From assembly GCA_020002185.1 (NCBI GenBank), contig CM034535.1, forward strand, positions 63,800,841 to 63,864,840: a stretch of 64,000 nucleotides of DNA, in the 5' to 3' direction. The stretch is from Paraescarpia echinospica (Eukaryota; Annelida; Polychaeta; Sabellida; Siboglinidae). Below, piece after piece: positions 46,901-58,221 of the stretch. The number at the start of each line of letters is the position of its first letter. Within the stretch, counting starts at the first letter, position 1. The position numbers and the translations under genes are program-made. The notes beneath the pieces were generated by a model. That model searched no databases, was not told where the DNA came from, and was given only the letters and a program-made list of their open reading frames with translations.

Positions 46901-48990
46901 ACTCCTGATGTTACGGTGACCTCAGATGACACCTCGCCCTCTATTATGAGTCTTTGAGTTCTGTCTGTTAAAAATGATCGAATCCAGTAATTTGTTTTGG
47001 ATGCTGTAGTGTTGGAGTTTGTAAATCAGTTTCCCATGGCTGACCTTATCAAATGCTTTTGAGAAATACATCACTACGACATCCGTTTGCGTGCCAGACT
47101 GCATATGGGTAACTAAAGTAATGTATGAACTGAATAAGCTGTGTCTCGCAAGATACTTGGGAGAGAAAGCCATGTTGAAGATGATAAAGAATGTTGTGGG
47201 AATGTGCATGTTTCATTGTACTACTAACCAAGACATGTTCGATTAGTTTTGATGCTATGCATGTCAGGGAAATGGGCATATAATTTGAGGTTATGTATTT
47301 TTGAACATTCTTGAAAATAGGTGAGACATTTGCTTTTAGCCAGTCTGTGGGGACTTCTCCTGTAGCATATGACTTCTGAAAGATTACAGTTAGCGATGGC
47401 GCAATTTCAACAGCCAATTCTTTTAGAATTCTTTGGTTGATGTTGTCTGGTCCTTGTGCTTTATAGGGTTTAAGAGTTTGTAGGAGTTTTAGTACACCAG
47501 CTTCTGTAATGTGTTGGATTGGGTAGTTTGGTTACTTGGGGAGATAGGTCATGTGAAAAGACTGATTAGTATCTCCGTTTTGGCTTGAGGGTTTGAGTGT
47601 AGGATTCCATTTTGTTTAAGAGGCGATACCCCTGTGTGGTTTGTACGGCAGTGTTTCGTGAAGTCCAGAATCTCTTAGCAAACCTTGTTTTTGTTGATCT
47701 TCAGTAGAGGTGACACTTTTATTTACATAGTTCCAATAGGCAGTTATCAGTTGCTGCTGTATAGTTTGTTTTACATGTTTGTATTTTGGAGTGTGCTTTC
47801 TTTCTATAGTGTTGGTGTAATCCAAGGGTATCCATCCCTACGTCTAGCCATTCTGGATGGTATGTACAACCCAGTACCTTTGACAATGCTATCCCGAAAC
47901 ATACATCACAACTTGTTTGCACTGTTTTGTTCATAGCAATTTTGAAATTTTTTGCTTACATCGTTCACATGTTTTCTAAATTTGTTCCAGTCTGCCTTAT
48001 TGAAAAGGGGAATATTTCTAGGTTTCTGTTTGTGTTTCATTGGGTTTATGTCTAGCTATGTGTAATAACAGCCATGATCTGAGATTCCTGATAATATCTC
48101 TGTTCGGTTGACGTTGGTGGGGTTATTTGTGATCATTAAGTCTAGAGTGTTTTCTCACCTTGTTTGCTTGTCTACAATCTGAATAAGACCAAAGTCATCT
48201 AGAATGTTTCGAAATTGTTAATGAAGTACTACATTTTGGCAGTTTGGTTTTAAGATTCCATTCTGCCAGTCCCACCCAGGAAAGTTAAAATCTCCTGCAA
48301 TGAATAACTGTTGATTTTGATTTACTCTCCCTAGTGATATTTCAAGTTGTTCTATGCTGTGTTCATCATTTACGTCAGGTCTGTGGTAGGCACATATATG
48401 AAGTAATTTACAACCAGCTATGCTAATCTTAGCTCAAATGATTTCGCAGTCTGTTTCTAATTCAAATTCCTCTTCACTAATCAAGTCAGAATGTATTGCA
48501 ATGGATACCCCTCCTCCTCTCTGTTCTTCAGTTCTGTCCTTTCTATATACATTGCATTTATCTGGGAAATATTCAGCATCTAATATGCTATTGCTAAGCC
48601 AGTATTCAGTGTCAATAATTATATGTGGCTTGGAGCTATCAATGGATGAAATAAATACAGCCTTTTTGTTTTTTAGTGATTGACAGTTTAGGTTGATGAT
48701 TCTCAATGGCTTTTTAGTATTAGGAATATGGTGGTAATTGTGCTGTTACCTCTGATTTGTAGGAGGTGATGTATGAAGTGGAGGTCCTAACCCTACTGTT
48801 GTAGGGAGTTGAATGGAGTCATCATATATATATATATATTTTTTTTTTTTCTCTCAGAAAGTCCAATGTCATCATAATTGAAAAGGGTACTACTGAAATT
48901 AGGCATTCCACATTTTACGCAATTCCATGATGTGTTGTTGGTATTTTGCATTGTTTCATATATTGTGTCTGACGTTTTCGCATTTAATGT
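43930..48990 (-). mobile_element. LINE (Jockey/CR1 group) split by a CR1 copy
   Basis: Minus strand. A finger-like WNCVKCGMPNFSSTLF is at about 48920, then an APE endonuclease (MRIINLNCQSLKNKKAVFI, GGGVSIAIHSDL, and GDFNFPGWDW near 48270). Reverse transcriptase follows: SYATGEVPTDWLKANVSPIF, MPISLTCIASKLIEHV (47417-47049), VVVMYFSKAFDKVSHGKLIY (about 47090), then near 46330 IQRRAARYVLYRHHNTSSVT. The C-terminus, NIAIGLVGISANQYLIPVNR and TIRLWNSLLQYIVNQNS, is found at 44264-44018, beyond the inserted CR1. Many stops and shifts; inactive. Confidence 0.8.
44270..46248 (+). mobile_element. CR1 copy inserted in the LINE
   Basis: Plus strand, 5'-truncated in the linker after the endonuclease. It carries NKSPGVDGIPPKLL (44655-44873), IIYLDFPKAFDKVPHQRLLL and GVPRGSVLGPILFLIYINDL with FADDTKVF (44978-45571), and thumb and C-terminal parts (45761-46147). 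The tail TCTTGTTAAA follows. ATCAT flanks it (44265-44269 and 46249-46253). The protein is close to that of the copy at 20243, so both are of one family. Frame breaks near 44870, 45540 and 45660. Confidence 0.88.
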
Positions 48991-48994
48991 CGTT

Positions 48995-49125
48995 TGCCAG
49001 TACAAGAAGATATAGCATAAAGTATGATGGGAATTTTTTGGGGTTTGCTCTGGACATCCTTGGTTTGTGCTGGAAGTTGGTGGACAATGCCCTGATGAGA
49101 GAAATCGATCCTGATGTAGCGACAC
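48995..49125. other. Sequence upstream of the split LINE
   Basis: Probably the 5' end of that LINE; frames are short. Nothing else seen. Confidence 0.4.
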
Positions 49126-49129
49126 TGAT

Positions 49130-49395
49130 TTTCCGTTTCAAAAAAGGCAAATTTCGTTTGAATTCCGTTTCAAAATTCCGTTTCCGAAAAAGGCAAATTC
49201 CTTTTCAAACGACGTATTTTCTGTTTCAGAAAAAGGCAAATTCCGTTTCAAACGACGTATTTTCAATTTCAGAAACAGGCAAATTCCGTTTCAAACGATG
49301 TATTTTCTATTTCAGAAAAAAACAAATTCCGTTTCAAATGTGCATTTCTTGTGTCAAATGACGCATTTTTCGTTTAAAATGGCATACTGGGTAAA
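49130..49395. repeat. About 43-bp tandem repeat, four to five units
   Basis: Units read close to AAATTCCGTTTCAAACGACG + TATTTTCTRTTTCAGAAAAAGGC. The last units diverge. A lone related unit lies at 50172-50205 (GTGTCAAGTGACGTATTTTT). Confidence 0.8.
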
Positions 49396-49399
49396 GAAG

Positions 49400-50165
49400 C
49401 CAATTTCTATTCAAAAAAATATTTTATTTCAAAGATAACTTTGAAAAATAATACACTCTGTGAAATATCTAAAATACCACAATCTCTGCATCTAAATAAT
49501 AGTGTTTTACAGTGTGGTTAACTTTTCTAACAACATCAATTTTTGCAATATTTGCACCACAGTAACAACATTACACACTCAATTTAGATAATAACATAAT
49601 TCCTCTGACACAATTACATATAAATGAATGGTTGTTTTTTTAATGCAACAGTGCTTAATATACAAGTTGGAAAATATAAATTATACAAGCAATCATATTA
49701 ACAATTATGAATATTCAAATCACTGTTTGCTGTTTCACTAATAATTTTGTTCAACCATTACATTTTTAGCTAGCGATGTATATGATGCCATCCAACGGAA
49801 TTTGTTAGAACTACGAAACGCGGACTATCTCACTTTGAGCCAGTGTAACTGTAACCTAGGCTGCTGTTCCTCCTTCGCGTTTTGTGTTCGAAACCGGAAT
49901 ATGTACACTTATGCGTGTTCTAATGATGTGACAACTACATTTAATTAGCAACATGTCTTCAATGCGATTAGCGGACAGCCAGACAACAATCGCAAAACGG
50001 TTTATGTTAGCGCCTTCTGCGCGTGTCCCTGTTTCGTCGATTGACACGAGGTAGCACAGGCGCCATGACACTTCATAACGATTTGCATTGCGCGTTTTAA
50101 AAATCCTGCATCAAATCCATCAAAATAATTTAACTTCGTTGCATATTAAACAGTTTGTTTTAAAA
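49400..50165. other. Sequence between tandem repeat and stray unit
   Basis: No gene recognised. It could be an insertion into the tandem array, or unrelated flank. Confidence 0.45.
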
Positions 50166-50739
50166 TATCTCCGTGTCAAGTGACGTATTTTTGATTTAAG
50201 GCATTATTGATGAAAGAGGCGGTACTTCTGCTCTTTTCCGCGAAAGACGGAAGATCCTTTCGAAAACGCAAATACCGCGATTTCGTCCGAAAAAACAACA
50301 CCCAGGTAAAACATCCTGTAAATGTATCTTCGAAAAAACAAAAAACTATCTTCGTCCCAGGGCCTACACTGGGCACACAAAGAACAGCACCATTTACGAG
50401 GCCATGTTAGGCAGACCCAAGTCAGGGACATCTTTTTTTAATGTAAACATACTAAAACAGGATTCTAACTAATTCCTATGTATATGTACCAGTCTCAGTG
50501 TATTGTTAACCGATTTGCATGTATATTAACGGATCATAGGTGCCTTGGTTACCAGTTGTTTACTAGGAGATAATACAGTGTCTTGTTAAATAAGGTTCGT
50601 TTTAGAAAGAAATTTGTGTTTTTTTAGTATTTGTGTTGGTCACATGACACCAACTAATAGCACTTATCGATCACTTTACCGTGATATAAATCAAATTAAA
50701 AACAATTATAATTAATACAATTAAAGGGGCCCTGTATAG

Positions 50740-51250
50740 ATTGTGCTATTTCACGGCAGAAGTATTTTGTCGGCCGACGCTTGGCGTCTGCGGCAGTTTT
50801 ATAGAACAGTCTCGTGCAGGCGATATGTTTGCCGTCTTTAGTTTTCGGGGACACAACACAAGTGTGCGTTGAATCTATTGATTTAACATTTTCCTGTTCG
50901 CACCCCTCCAGCCTCGCTTGTCGATGTTGTGACGAGTGCCTGAAGATTACCGAAATCTTGCCGAAGGGTAGTCGCGTAGTGTTGCAAGGCAGCGGACATC
51001 GTCTTAATCAGCATTGGAGTAATCAGTTCAATTACATCAAATACTAGTGTCCGGCTTAGAAGTCGACTTGCCTGGCGGTTTCACACTCTTCGCTGCTAAA
51101 GTCGACTTTAGCACCTCCAGCTCTGCCGTGAAGCACGATTGGATGACAGCGTCAATGGCTTCGGATTACATGTTTTGGCGAGCGGAACGGAACAAGCAGT
51201 ATGATGTTGTTATATAATTGCGTCTGACACTTAGCTAGGACCCGATGTGT
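50740..51250 (-). pseudogene. Possible LINE ORF1 N-terminal remnant
   Basis: Minus-strand reading gives short LINE ORF1-like pieces (VIQSCFTAELEVLKSTLAAK, VKPPGKSTS) in a more GC-rich patch. Frames are broken. The call is weak. Confidence 0.3.
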
Positions 51251-51689
51251 CCAATACGGCGCTGGGCGAAAATAGGGGCCAGACAGGCACACCGTCTAAA
51301 AAAATACAGAGATCACGTTGAAGCACACACGTTCAAGAATAACACGGCCACGAACATCACCACAACGCAGCACCAATCAACATCACGAACAAACGGCAGC
51401 AACAGCAGCAGCAAACCGGCCAGCTCCGAGGTCTAAATCACCCAGACATTGCGTGTGCGGCTTCAAGTGTCAGCCCTAAGTACGCGTGCGTGCCGAGTAA
51501 AATGGCATTTGTCACTGTCATGAAATATTGCATTAATTTGTCTTCAGAATGAGACAGATGTTATACCTTTTGTAGCCTTAGACCTTTCTTTTATGTTGCC
51601 TGCTAAATGCCTACAGCTGTACAGGTACTTGTAAGTCCTGCTGACTTATGCTATATCGATATGCATGATGCCACACGCACCTCCCACAC

Positions 51690-51731
51690 CGCAATTTAAC
51701 CAGATTTAGCAAGATTGCCATCCAGAGCAAA
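51690..51731 (-). mobile_element. CR1 tail fragment
   Basis: AACCAGATTTAGCAAGATTG and CCATCCAGAG are an inverse match to the last 35 bp of the CR1 family 3' end. Confidence 0.55.
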
Positions 51732-51739
51732 ACACAAAA

Positions 51740-53140
51740 TGGCAAATAGGAAGCTTTTTGAATATGTAACATTTCAATAGCATTTAGACGTGCGGAAAAT
51801 GTGTTTTGCTTTTTTTAATGATAATTATGTCATTGTTTGACAAGAATGCGGTACAAACACCCGCAGGTGCAGATATAATAACACTTGCAGGGGCTAAAAC
51901 AGAAATATCGCTTGGTGTTTCGGGTTCAAATAATGTGTTATCTGCTGTCGCTGGGTGAGTGTGATGTGCTGTGTTGTGCGTTTGGGTCAGAGTACAGTGT
52001 GATACTGTCATTTTTCGAATGGAGGACCTAGTTAATTGTGATGAAATTTGCAGAAATTTGGCTGGTGTGAACTGAATGCAAATGAGCAGGAATATTAGCA
52101 GATGTAATGTCAGCGTGTACTCTCATTAAAATGATGTACTTAAGCCGTTATAACGCATGGCTGTATTTCGTCGTCGTTTTAAAAGTACAGGAGGTAGGAC
52201 CTACGCGAATCTGAGCAGTCGTGTTCAGTGACATGGTGGCAGTGGCAGTGAAGAATTTTCAATTTTGTTATGGTCACATTCAATACAGTCAAGCACACAT
52301 TTAACATGTTCAATGTCAGTTCCTCATTTATTGAAGCTTATATATACATTGTCCTTAATACTACAACAAATATGGTTTAAATGTTAAGCAGCCGCTATTT
52401 CATGTAATGGATACGTATCGCTGAGACAAGCGTCCCTATCCGCAAATGCCTTTGATGTTCGTGGTTCCCACACACCGAAGTACAAGTCGGCCGAAGTACA
52501 GCGAACTTCCTGCGAATATTTATGATGGCTGGTTCTGGGTAACAGAAAATACAACTTCGTTTTAATACACGGTATGTGGATGGGGTCGTACAACGGAGCT
52601 TCGCGAGATGTTTACTGTACTAAAGTCAGTCATGCAGCACTGGTAAAAACAGACTTATGTTATCTACTATTATTGGACGGCGTAAAAGTGCTATTCTCGA
52701 TCACACAGGATAGCAAAGTCAGGTTCGACACTGAAGTCGTACGCTGACTGATATTTAAGATAATAATAGAGATAAGAGAAGTGTATTGCCATGTGCCAAT
52801 GCTGTAAAATATAATAAAAGCATTGGAATACGTTGCGGTGTCGGACTTGTACCCACATGGTCATCATCATACACTTATACAACCAATAAATTAAATAATA
52901 ATGTAAGCATCAATATAAGCATAAATAACATAGGCAATACATATTAACATACACATACATACGTCCACCACTCCCTCATTGCCTCACATTCAAGCTAAGG
53001 ACCTAAAACCTAATAACATATACTTGTTAAGATTGAGATACACCATAAAAGTACAGCGTTGAGATGATGATATAATCGTAACTAATAAACACCAAAATGG
53101 ATTCCACATCAGTAACTTGTTCTTACAGCTCTGTCAGGGC
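51740..53140. other. Intergenic sequence, no supported gene
   Basis: A minus-strand frame at 52593-52384 (LYFLLPRTSHHKYSQEVRCT) has protein-like composition, but no family is recognised. Confidence 0.45.
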
Positions 53141-53149
53141 TTTGACAGC

Positions 53150-53650
53150 CTATAGATAAAAACTTCTGCCAAAGCGTGAGGTGCTAGTTTTCAGTGCGCT
53201 GTAGAGGCGACCTGACGGAAGCAGGGTGAAAAGATAGTTTGCTGGGTGGGAGGTGTCACGTGCAATGTGACCAGCACGTCTGATTAGCTACTGCTGGTAG
53301 AGAGTATCCACAGAGGGCAAATCTTGTCCAACTATTTTGGAGGCAGTCTTGACCACTCTGTTCAATTTCCGTTTGTCACGGACAGACACACATTCTGCCG
53401 TACCACACTGTAATAGAGAAGGTCAAAACGCTTTCAATCACAGCTTTGCAGAAGTTTACCACAATCTGACTACTCACACCAAACGCCTTGAGACGCCTGA
53501 GGAAATAAAGCCGCTGTTGTACTTTTTGGATAGTGTTTTCTGTGTTTTTCTCCCATTTCAAACCGAAGGAGATGGTTGTGCCCAAAAATTTGAAATGATC
53601 TTCAATTTGAAATGAATCACTAGCGGCAGAGGAGTGGTTTTGCGGCACAA
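53150..53650 (-). pseudogene. LINE reverse-transcriptase C-terminal fragment
   Basis: Minus strand: FKFLGTTISFGLKWEKNTEN, VQQRLYFLRRLKAFGV, VIESVLTFSITVWYG, then after a frameshift HLPPSKLSFHPASVRSPL. This is the thumb and C-terminal region typical of fish and invertebrate Rex1/CR1-related LINEs. No catalytic part is present. Confidence 0.7.
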
Positions 53651-53708
53651 TAAACAGTCCTTATCCTGCTAACGAAGTTCGCGGATAAATACATATATGT
53701 AAACATAC

Positions 53709-53901
53709 GCGGGTCCAGGGGACCTGGGGGGCACGTGTCCCCCTAGACCTTATGAAATGTTCCTTTTATAATGGGCCCACGCGACGGTGCATTTTTTTCA
53801 ACAGCACCCCCCACCATCCTCTTCCAATATCTTCAATCCAACCGAGGCCACCAGAGAAGGTTTTTATGCCCCCACAGACTCGATTTCTGGATCCGCCCCT
53901 G
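53709..53901. mobile_element. Small inverted-repeat element (MITE-like)
   Basis: Left end GGGTCCAGGGGACC and right end CTGGATCCGCCCCT are inverted; GGGGGGCACGTGTCCCCC lies near the left end. Related to the element at 10944, in the other orientation. Confidence 0.55.
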
Positions 53902-54364
53902 ATAAATCAGAGAGAAAACTCTGTTTGGCAGCAGACGGCAGGTGGATGATCCGACTATATGGACATGAACGGGTATTACGTGTAATATAACACGTGTTTA
54001 ATCAACACGGTATAGCACATGTAGCCTACTCATAGAATGTAATCATCATCGCTCGTTTTGAGTTGGCGCCGTATTTGGCGATTGGTCGGCAATGTGTCTT
54101 GATTTTGGGTCAGATTAGCGAAAGACATGCGTGCGAGCGTCCAACTGTGTAAGGTTAATCGGCATGACCGGAAAATTAAAGGGAATTGAAAAGCAATTGT
54201 TTTGGTCTGTGCTTCTGAGAGTATTAATAAAAACTAACCGTTTGCAACTAAGTTGAGAATATTATGCCAGTACTATACTAAAATAACCTTGTTGAAGACA
54301 CAATATCCAAGTTGTAGGGACAGCGCAATTTTCATTGAAAAGCTGACGTCACCGAGTTTCTATG

Positions 54365-54677
54365 CAATGGCGCAGCGGCTAGCGCATCGGACTCTCAAAC
54401 GAGTGAACCAGGGTTCGAATTCCATGATGCCGTGTCGAACCTCGGGCAAGTGCGTTCACTCTGCATTGTTCCAGTTCACTCAGCTGTATGAATGAGTTCC
54501 TGGCTCTCGGCAATGGTGGATATACAAATATTCTTCGCGCTTTAATTGCAGCGAGGCTGAGGGCTACCCAGAGAAGTCAAATGGTGTTCGATTGATTATG
54601 TCTGCTAGTGAATAAAGTGTAAAGCGCTTTGAGCAATCTCAAGGGATTGATACTGCGCTCTATAAGAACTTACATTT
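54365..54677 (+). mobile_element. tRNA-derived SINE
   Basis: A-box-like TGGCGCAGCGGCTAGCGCAT, B-box GGTTCGAATTCC, shared body TTCACTCAGCTGTATGAATG and CCCAGAGAAGTC, and 3' part AAAGCGCTTTGAGCAATC with TACTGCGCTCTATAAGAAC. The best preserved copy of the family in the window. Confidence 0.85.
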
Positions 54678-55020
54678 TACTCTTTCCAGTTAGCCGGTCG
54701 CCGAACTGGGAATACTAGTCTAATTTACGACGTTCAGTAAAGCCACATATTTCAGTCAATCGTTTGTTACATTTATATATTCTCAGCTGATTATGGCATC
54801 TTCCATTAAAAACTAAACCAAATGAACCTTTTTCATTCCCAGTCTGAATGAAATATAGTATAAAAATTGAGTCCTGATATTCAACACCTTTTTTAACCCC
54901 TTCGTCACCCTTTTCAAGGCCACTTTTTGTCGCGCTTTTCTGTACAGTTCGTTGCGACACCTAGCGGTCGTTGTGGCGTCACCGCAGGTAACACCATTAG
55001 GATTTAGCATGGTGTGCACC

Positions 55021-55500
55021 TATGCGGGTTGGTGTTTCAGACCATACCTACACTGACAATGGCGGAATTTAATTTGTTTATACCACCGTACAGATACTAC
55101 ATACCTACAAATGTATCGCTGGATGCACACAGAAACTGTGTTTACTCTTTGTGTTATTACATTGCGAATGCTCAAACTTGCAATGGGATTTAATATTTTT
55201 GATATCACAATAAATATTATAATCTTATCTACAAGTTTGTTGCTGGATGCAACTAGGATTTCTTTTTAGTTTTTGAGTTATTGCCGTTTGAAATTCGCGA
55301 ATGCTTAATCCTGCAAAGTATACGCGGCATCGGATATAATGGAAGGTTGAGCATTCGCGATGTTCAGACGGCAATATCTCAAAAAGTTAACACAATTCCT
55401 GTATACTTCCAGCAACAGACTTGTAGATGAGAATATTATCTTTGCGATGATATACAAAATTACACGATTGCAATTTCATGTACAGTCTGAAACAACAGGC
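55021..55500. mobile_element. Fold-back element with direct and inverted units
   Basis: The unit core is ATCTACAAGTTTGTTGCTGG, later GCGAATGCTTAATCC. It occurs at 55103 (+, diverged), at 55228 (+) and inverted at 55345-55435. The outer ends GGTTGGTGTTTCAGAC and GTCTGAAACAACAGGC are also inverted. No coding capacity. Confidence 0.7.
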
Positions 55501-55504
55501 TGCA

Positions 55505-57060
55505 CCGCCACTCGCCGTGCTTGAGGATAGAGCTAGCTCAGCGTCCCTGCCTGTGATGACGGCAGCAACAACTGACGGGCAGTGACACGCAAACGACTAC
55601 GTTTGAGCAGGCTTAGTGACACGAGTTCGCAATGAACAGGCTTGGTATTTGGCAATTACTTGATAAAAGTATTATGTTTATGTATACGAAGTTTCAAAGA
55701 TATTTAAAAGTTCATTTCACCTAGTCTTTAAGTCGTTTTCATGTATATATTGTGAGAAGTTTATATCTACACTCCCATGGCCAATACATCAGTTTACGAC
55801 GGGAATATTCGCCGAATTTTCTTTGTGGCGGTAACTTACAAAAATACGTTCGCTTTGTGCATGACAAGGCATTATAATAGTTGTTCTTGTGAATAACACT
55901 GATACTCGGCTTCTGAATCAAAATATGAGAAATCAATAAATCAATGAGAAGGCGTATTCGTAAACATGTCGAGCAAAACTAGGAACATCGCAAGTCATAA
56001 CCGAAGTCACAGCTCGGCGCTTTGCTATATTTGTCAAGTCTCTCCATCATGAAGACAATGTTAGCCTCCAGAATATCGAACACAAGTTTTATTTTATTCT
56101 TCCACTTTGAGACCGCATTCTGAATTAACCACTTGGGTGAATATTTTTATTATTGTTGCAAATGTTGTTTATATTAACTATCTTAGGTGCATAACAGAAA
56201 ACAGTTGTCTTTTGTTTCCCTTCAAGCTTATTGCTAGAGAAAGTTAAATCGGTTTTTGAATGTCACAAAAAAAAGCTCCGCGAGTGATGGTTTGCGTTAT
56301 GGCTTGCACTTGGTGGCAATTAAGTATCTTTCACGATGCTTCATGAGCGCGTTTGGTGTATTACACATAGTGACGATCGACTCCTACGATCGTTATGGTT
56401 CGTGTCTCTTCATCTTCATGTAAACCCCAACCCACTGTCCTCGAATTCAACATCACTATAATTAATATCATGATACATCGATGTTGTCCATTTGGCAATA
56501 CGTGGCGGCATTATTATAATAGACACCATTACTTAACGTAAGTAAGCAACGAACGCGAAACCCGAACGCTAGTGACTAGTAAAACACCGTTAGCTAACCG
56601 CTCAGTAAGCGGTTCTATGTTTGACTTCAATGAAAAATAAAAAAATTAAGTCCGCCGTAGTTGGAAATTGTTGTGCATTGCCATACATAATATTTAGAAC
56701 ACTCACAGCTAACAAAGAAAAGACGCAAACATAACACAAAGCCAAGCGAGTCCAATAAATACATTGTTTTTAACGTTAAGAAGTTGCACTGCTTACAAAA
56801 TTAATGGGACACTATTAGACCTATTTAGGTCAAGTGATAACACCACCAAAAAGGACATACTCAACATAACATCCCAAGCATGGAACAGCGTTTTATGCAA
56901 CCGACACTTAAATGCAAAGATGTTGAAATGTGAGGAAACAAAGGAGTAGAATCAAAGTAGCGGTATACACTTGTCCAAGGTAACCCGACAGGAGAGGACT
57001 CGGACAATACGAATACAGCGAGCAGTAACAATTGCGACTGATCACAGCGCACGAGAGAAA
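55505..57060. other. Intergenic sequence, nothing recognised
   Basis: AT-rich; no gene or classified repeat supported. Confidence 0.5.
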
Positions 57061-57066
57061 CGTGAC

Positions 57067-57071
<5 letters not shown>

Positions 57072-57119
<48 letters not shown>

Positions 57120-57298
57120 TAGAGAGAGAAAGAGACAGAGACAGAGGGAGCGAGGGAGCGAGGGAGCGAGGGAGGGAGGGGAAGCGAGGCAGGGAGGAAG
57201 GGAGGCAAAGAGAGAGAGGGAGGGAAGGTATAGAGAGTGAAATAGAGAGAGGAGAGAGGGGGAGATGGAGAGATAGATAGAGTGGGCAGAGGGAGATC
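57072..57298 (+). repeat. GA-rich polypurine tract
   Basis: GAGA runs pass into AGGGAGCGAGGGAGG-like repeats, almost all purine on +. Frames on the minus strand (Ser/Leu/Pro) are artefacts. Confidence 0.93.
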
Positions 57299-57395
57299 GA
57301 ACATTCACGAAGCATAATAACAGCAGCAGGATGTATAAAAACAGTGTCCTTTAACTTTAGTGAAACGACCCAGTTACTTCTGGTGAATTTGTTGA

Positions 57396-57948
57396 TAGTA
57401 CAGCGGCTAAGGGACATGATTGTGCGCATTTTGACAAAAGCATGAAGATTGGCACACATGTAGATTATGATATTTAGATTAATTTCGAGCTAGGTACCCA
57501 TCGCTATCGACATCCATGGATACTGTATATAACATAAATGGACTACTTGACCCTGAAAATGTTGGGATAGACGCCAAGAACATGTTTGTATGTTGCTTAG
57601 AAGCTGATATATCTGGAAAGTGGATTTCCGTGACGGCCATCTTGAATTTCAATATGGCCAGCATCCTTCGATACTGTATAAGACAGAAATGGATTCAATG
57701 ACCCTTGAAATGTTGGTTTGGACCGAAAGAGCCTATTTCTATATTGTTTACAAGCTGATATACTTGCTTAATGCATTTCCGTGGCGGTCATTTTTCATAT
57801 CAAGATGGCGGCGAGGTACCTTGTCGATAGCGATGGATACCTGGTTTTATATTATTCTACATATCATAAACTACACATGTGCCAACTTTCTTGCGTTTGT
57901 CAAAAAGTGTATAATTCGTCAAATGTCTGGCCCTTAGTCATTGTACTA
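57396..57948. mobile_element. Fold-back element around a tandem dimer
   Basis: The left arm (57396-57525) and right arm (about 57815-57948) are inverted copies: TAGTACAGCGGCTAAGGG pairs with CCCTTAGTCATTGTACTA, GATTGGCACACATGTAG with CTACACATGTGCCAACTT-like sequence, and ACCCATCGCTATCGACA with TGTCGATAGCGATGGAT. Between them are two direct units of about 150 bp, starting near 57520 and 57671, each with ATTTCCGTGRCGGYCAT and later ATATGGC or AGATGGC. TA on both sides may be a target duplication. No coding capacity. Confidence 0.75.
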
Positions 57949-58221
57949 TGAAATACGAACGTTTGAAACAAAACCGTCATTATCTTTTATGATATCTCTG
58001 GCACGATGAACACATATAAAAAATGTCCCGCAACAATTCGTAATTACGAAAGAAACCTGCTTGTAATTTCTTACTTATGTGCTTGATAAACGGTACGGCT
58101 CATCGTCAGTGCACATCTCACTTGATTATTGAGGTAAGTTACGTCATTCATGCCATCATACACATGGTTTGTCCATTCTCACAGACGTGCCGATAAGGTG
58201 CATGCGTGGGAAGCCTGACAT

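Noticed and set aside
56861..57459. Minus-strand Ser/Leu/Pro frames up to 183 codons
   Set aside because: Translations of a GA-rich tract; the peptide merely repeats SLSLSL and PSLP.
57615..57640. A further copy of the GTGACGGACATC motif (GTGACGGCCATC)
   Set aside because: It has a mismatch at a core position, lies in a different fold-back repeat, and its sister unit reads GTGGCGGTCATT.
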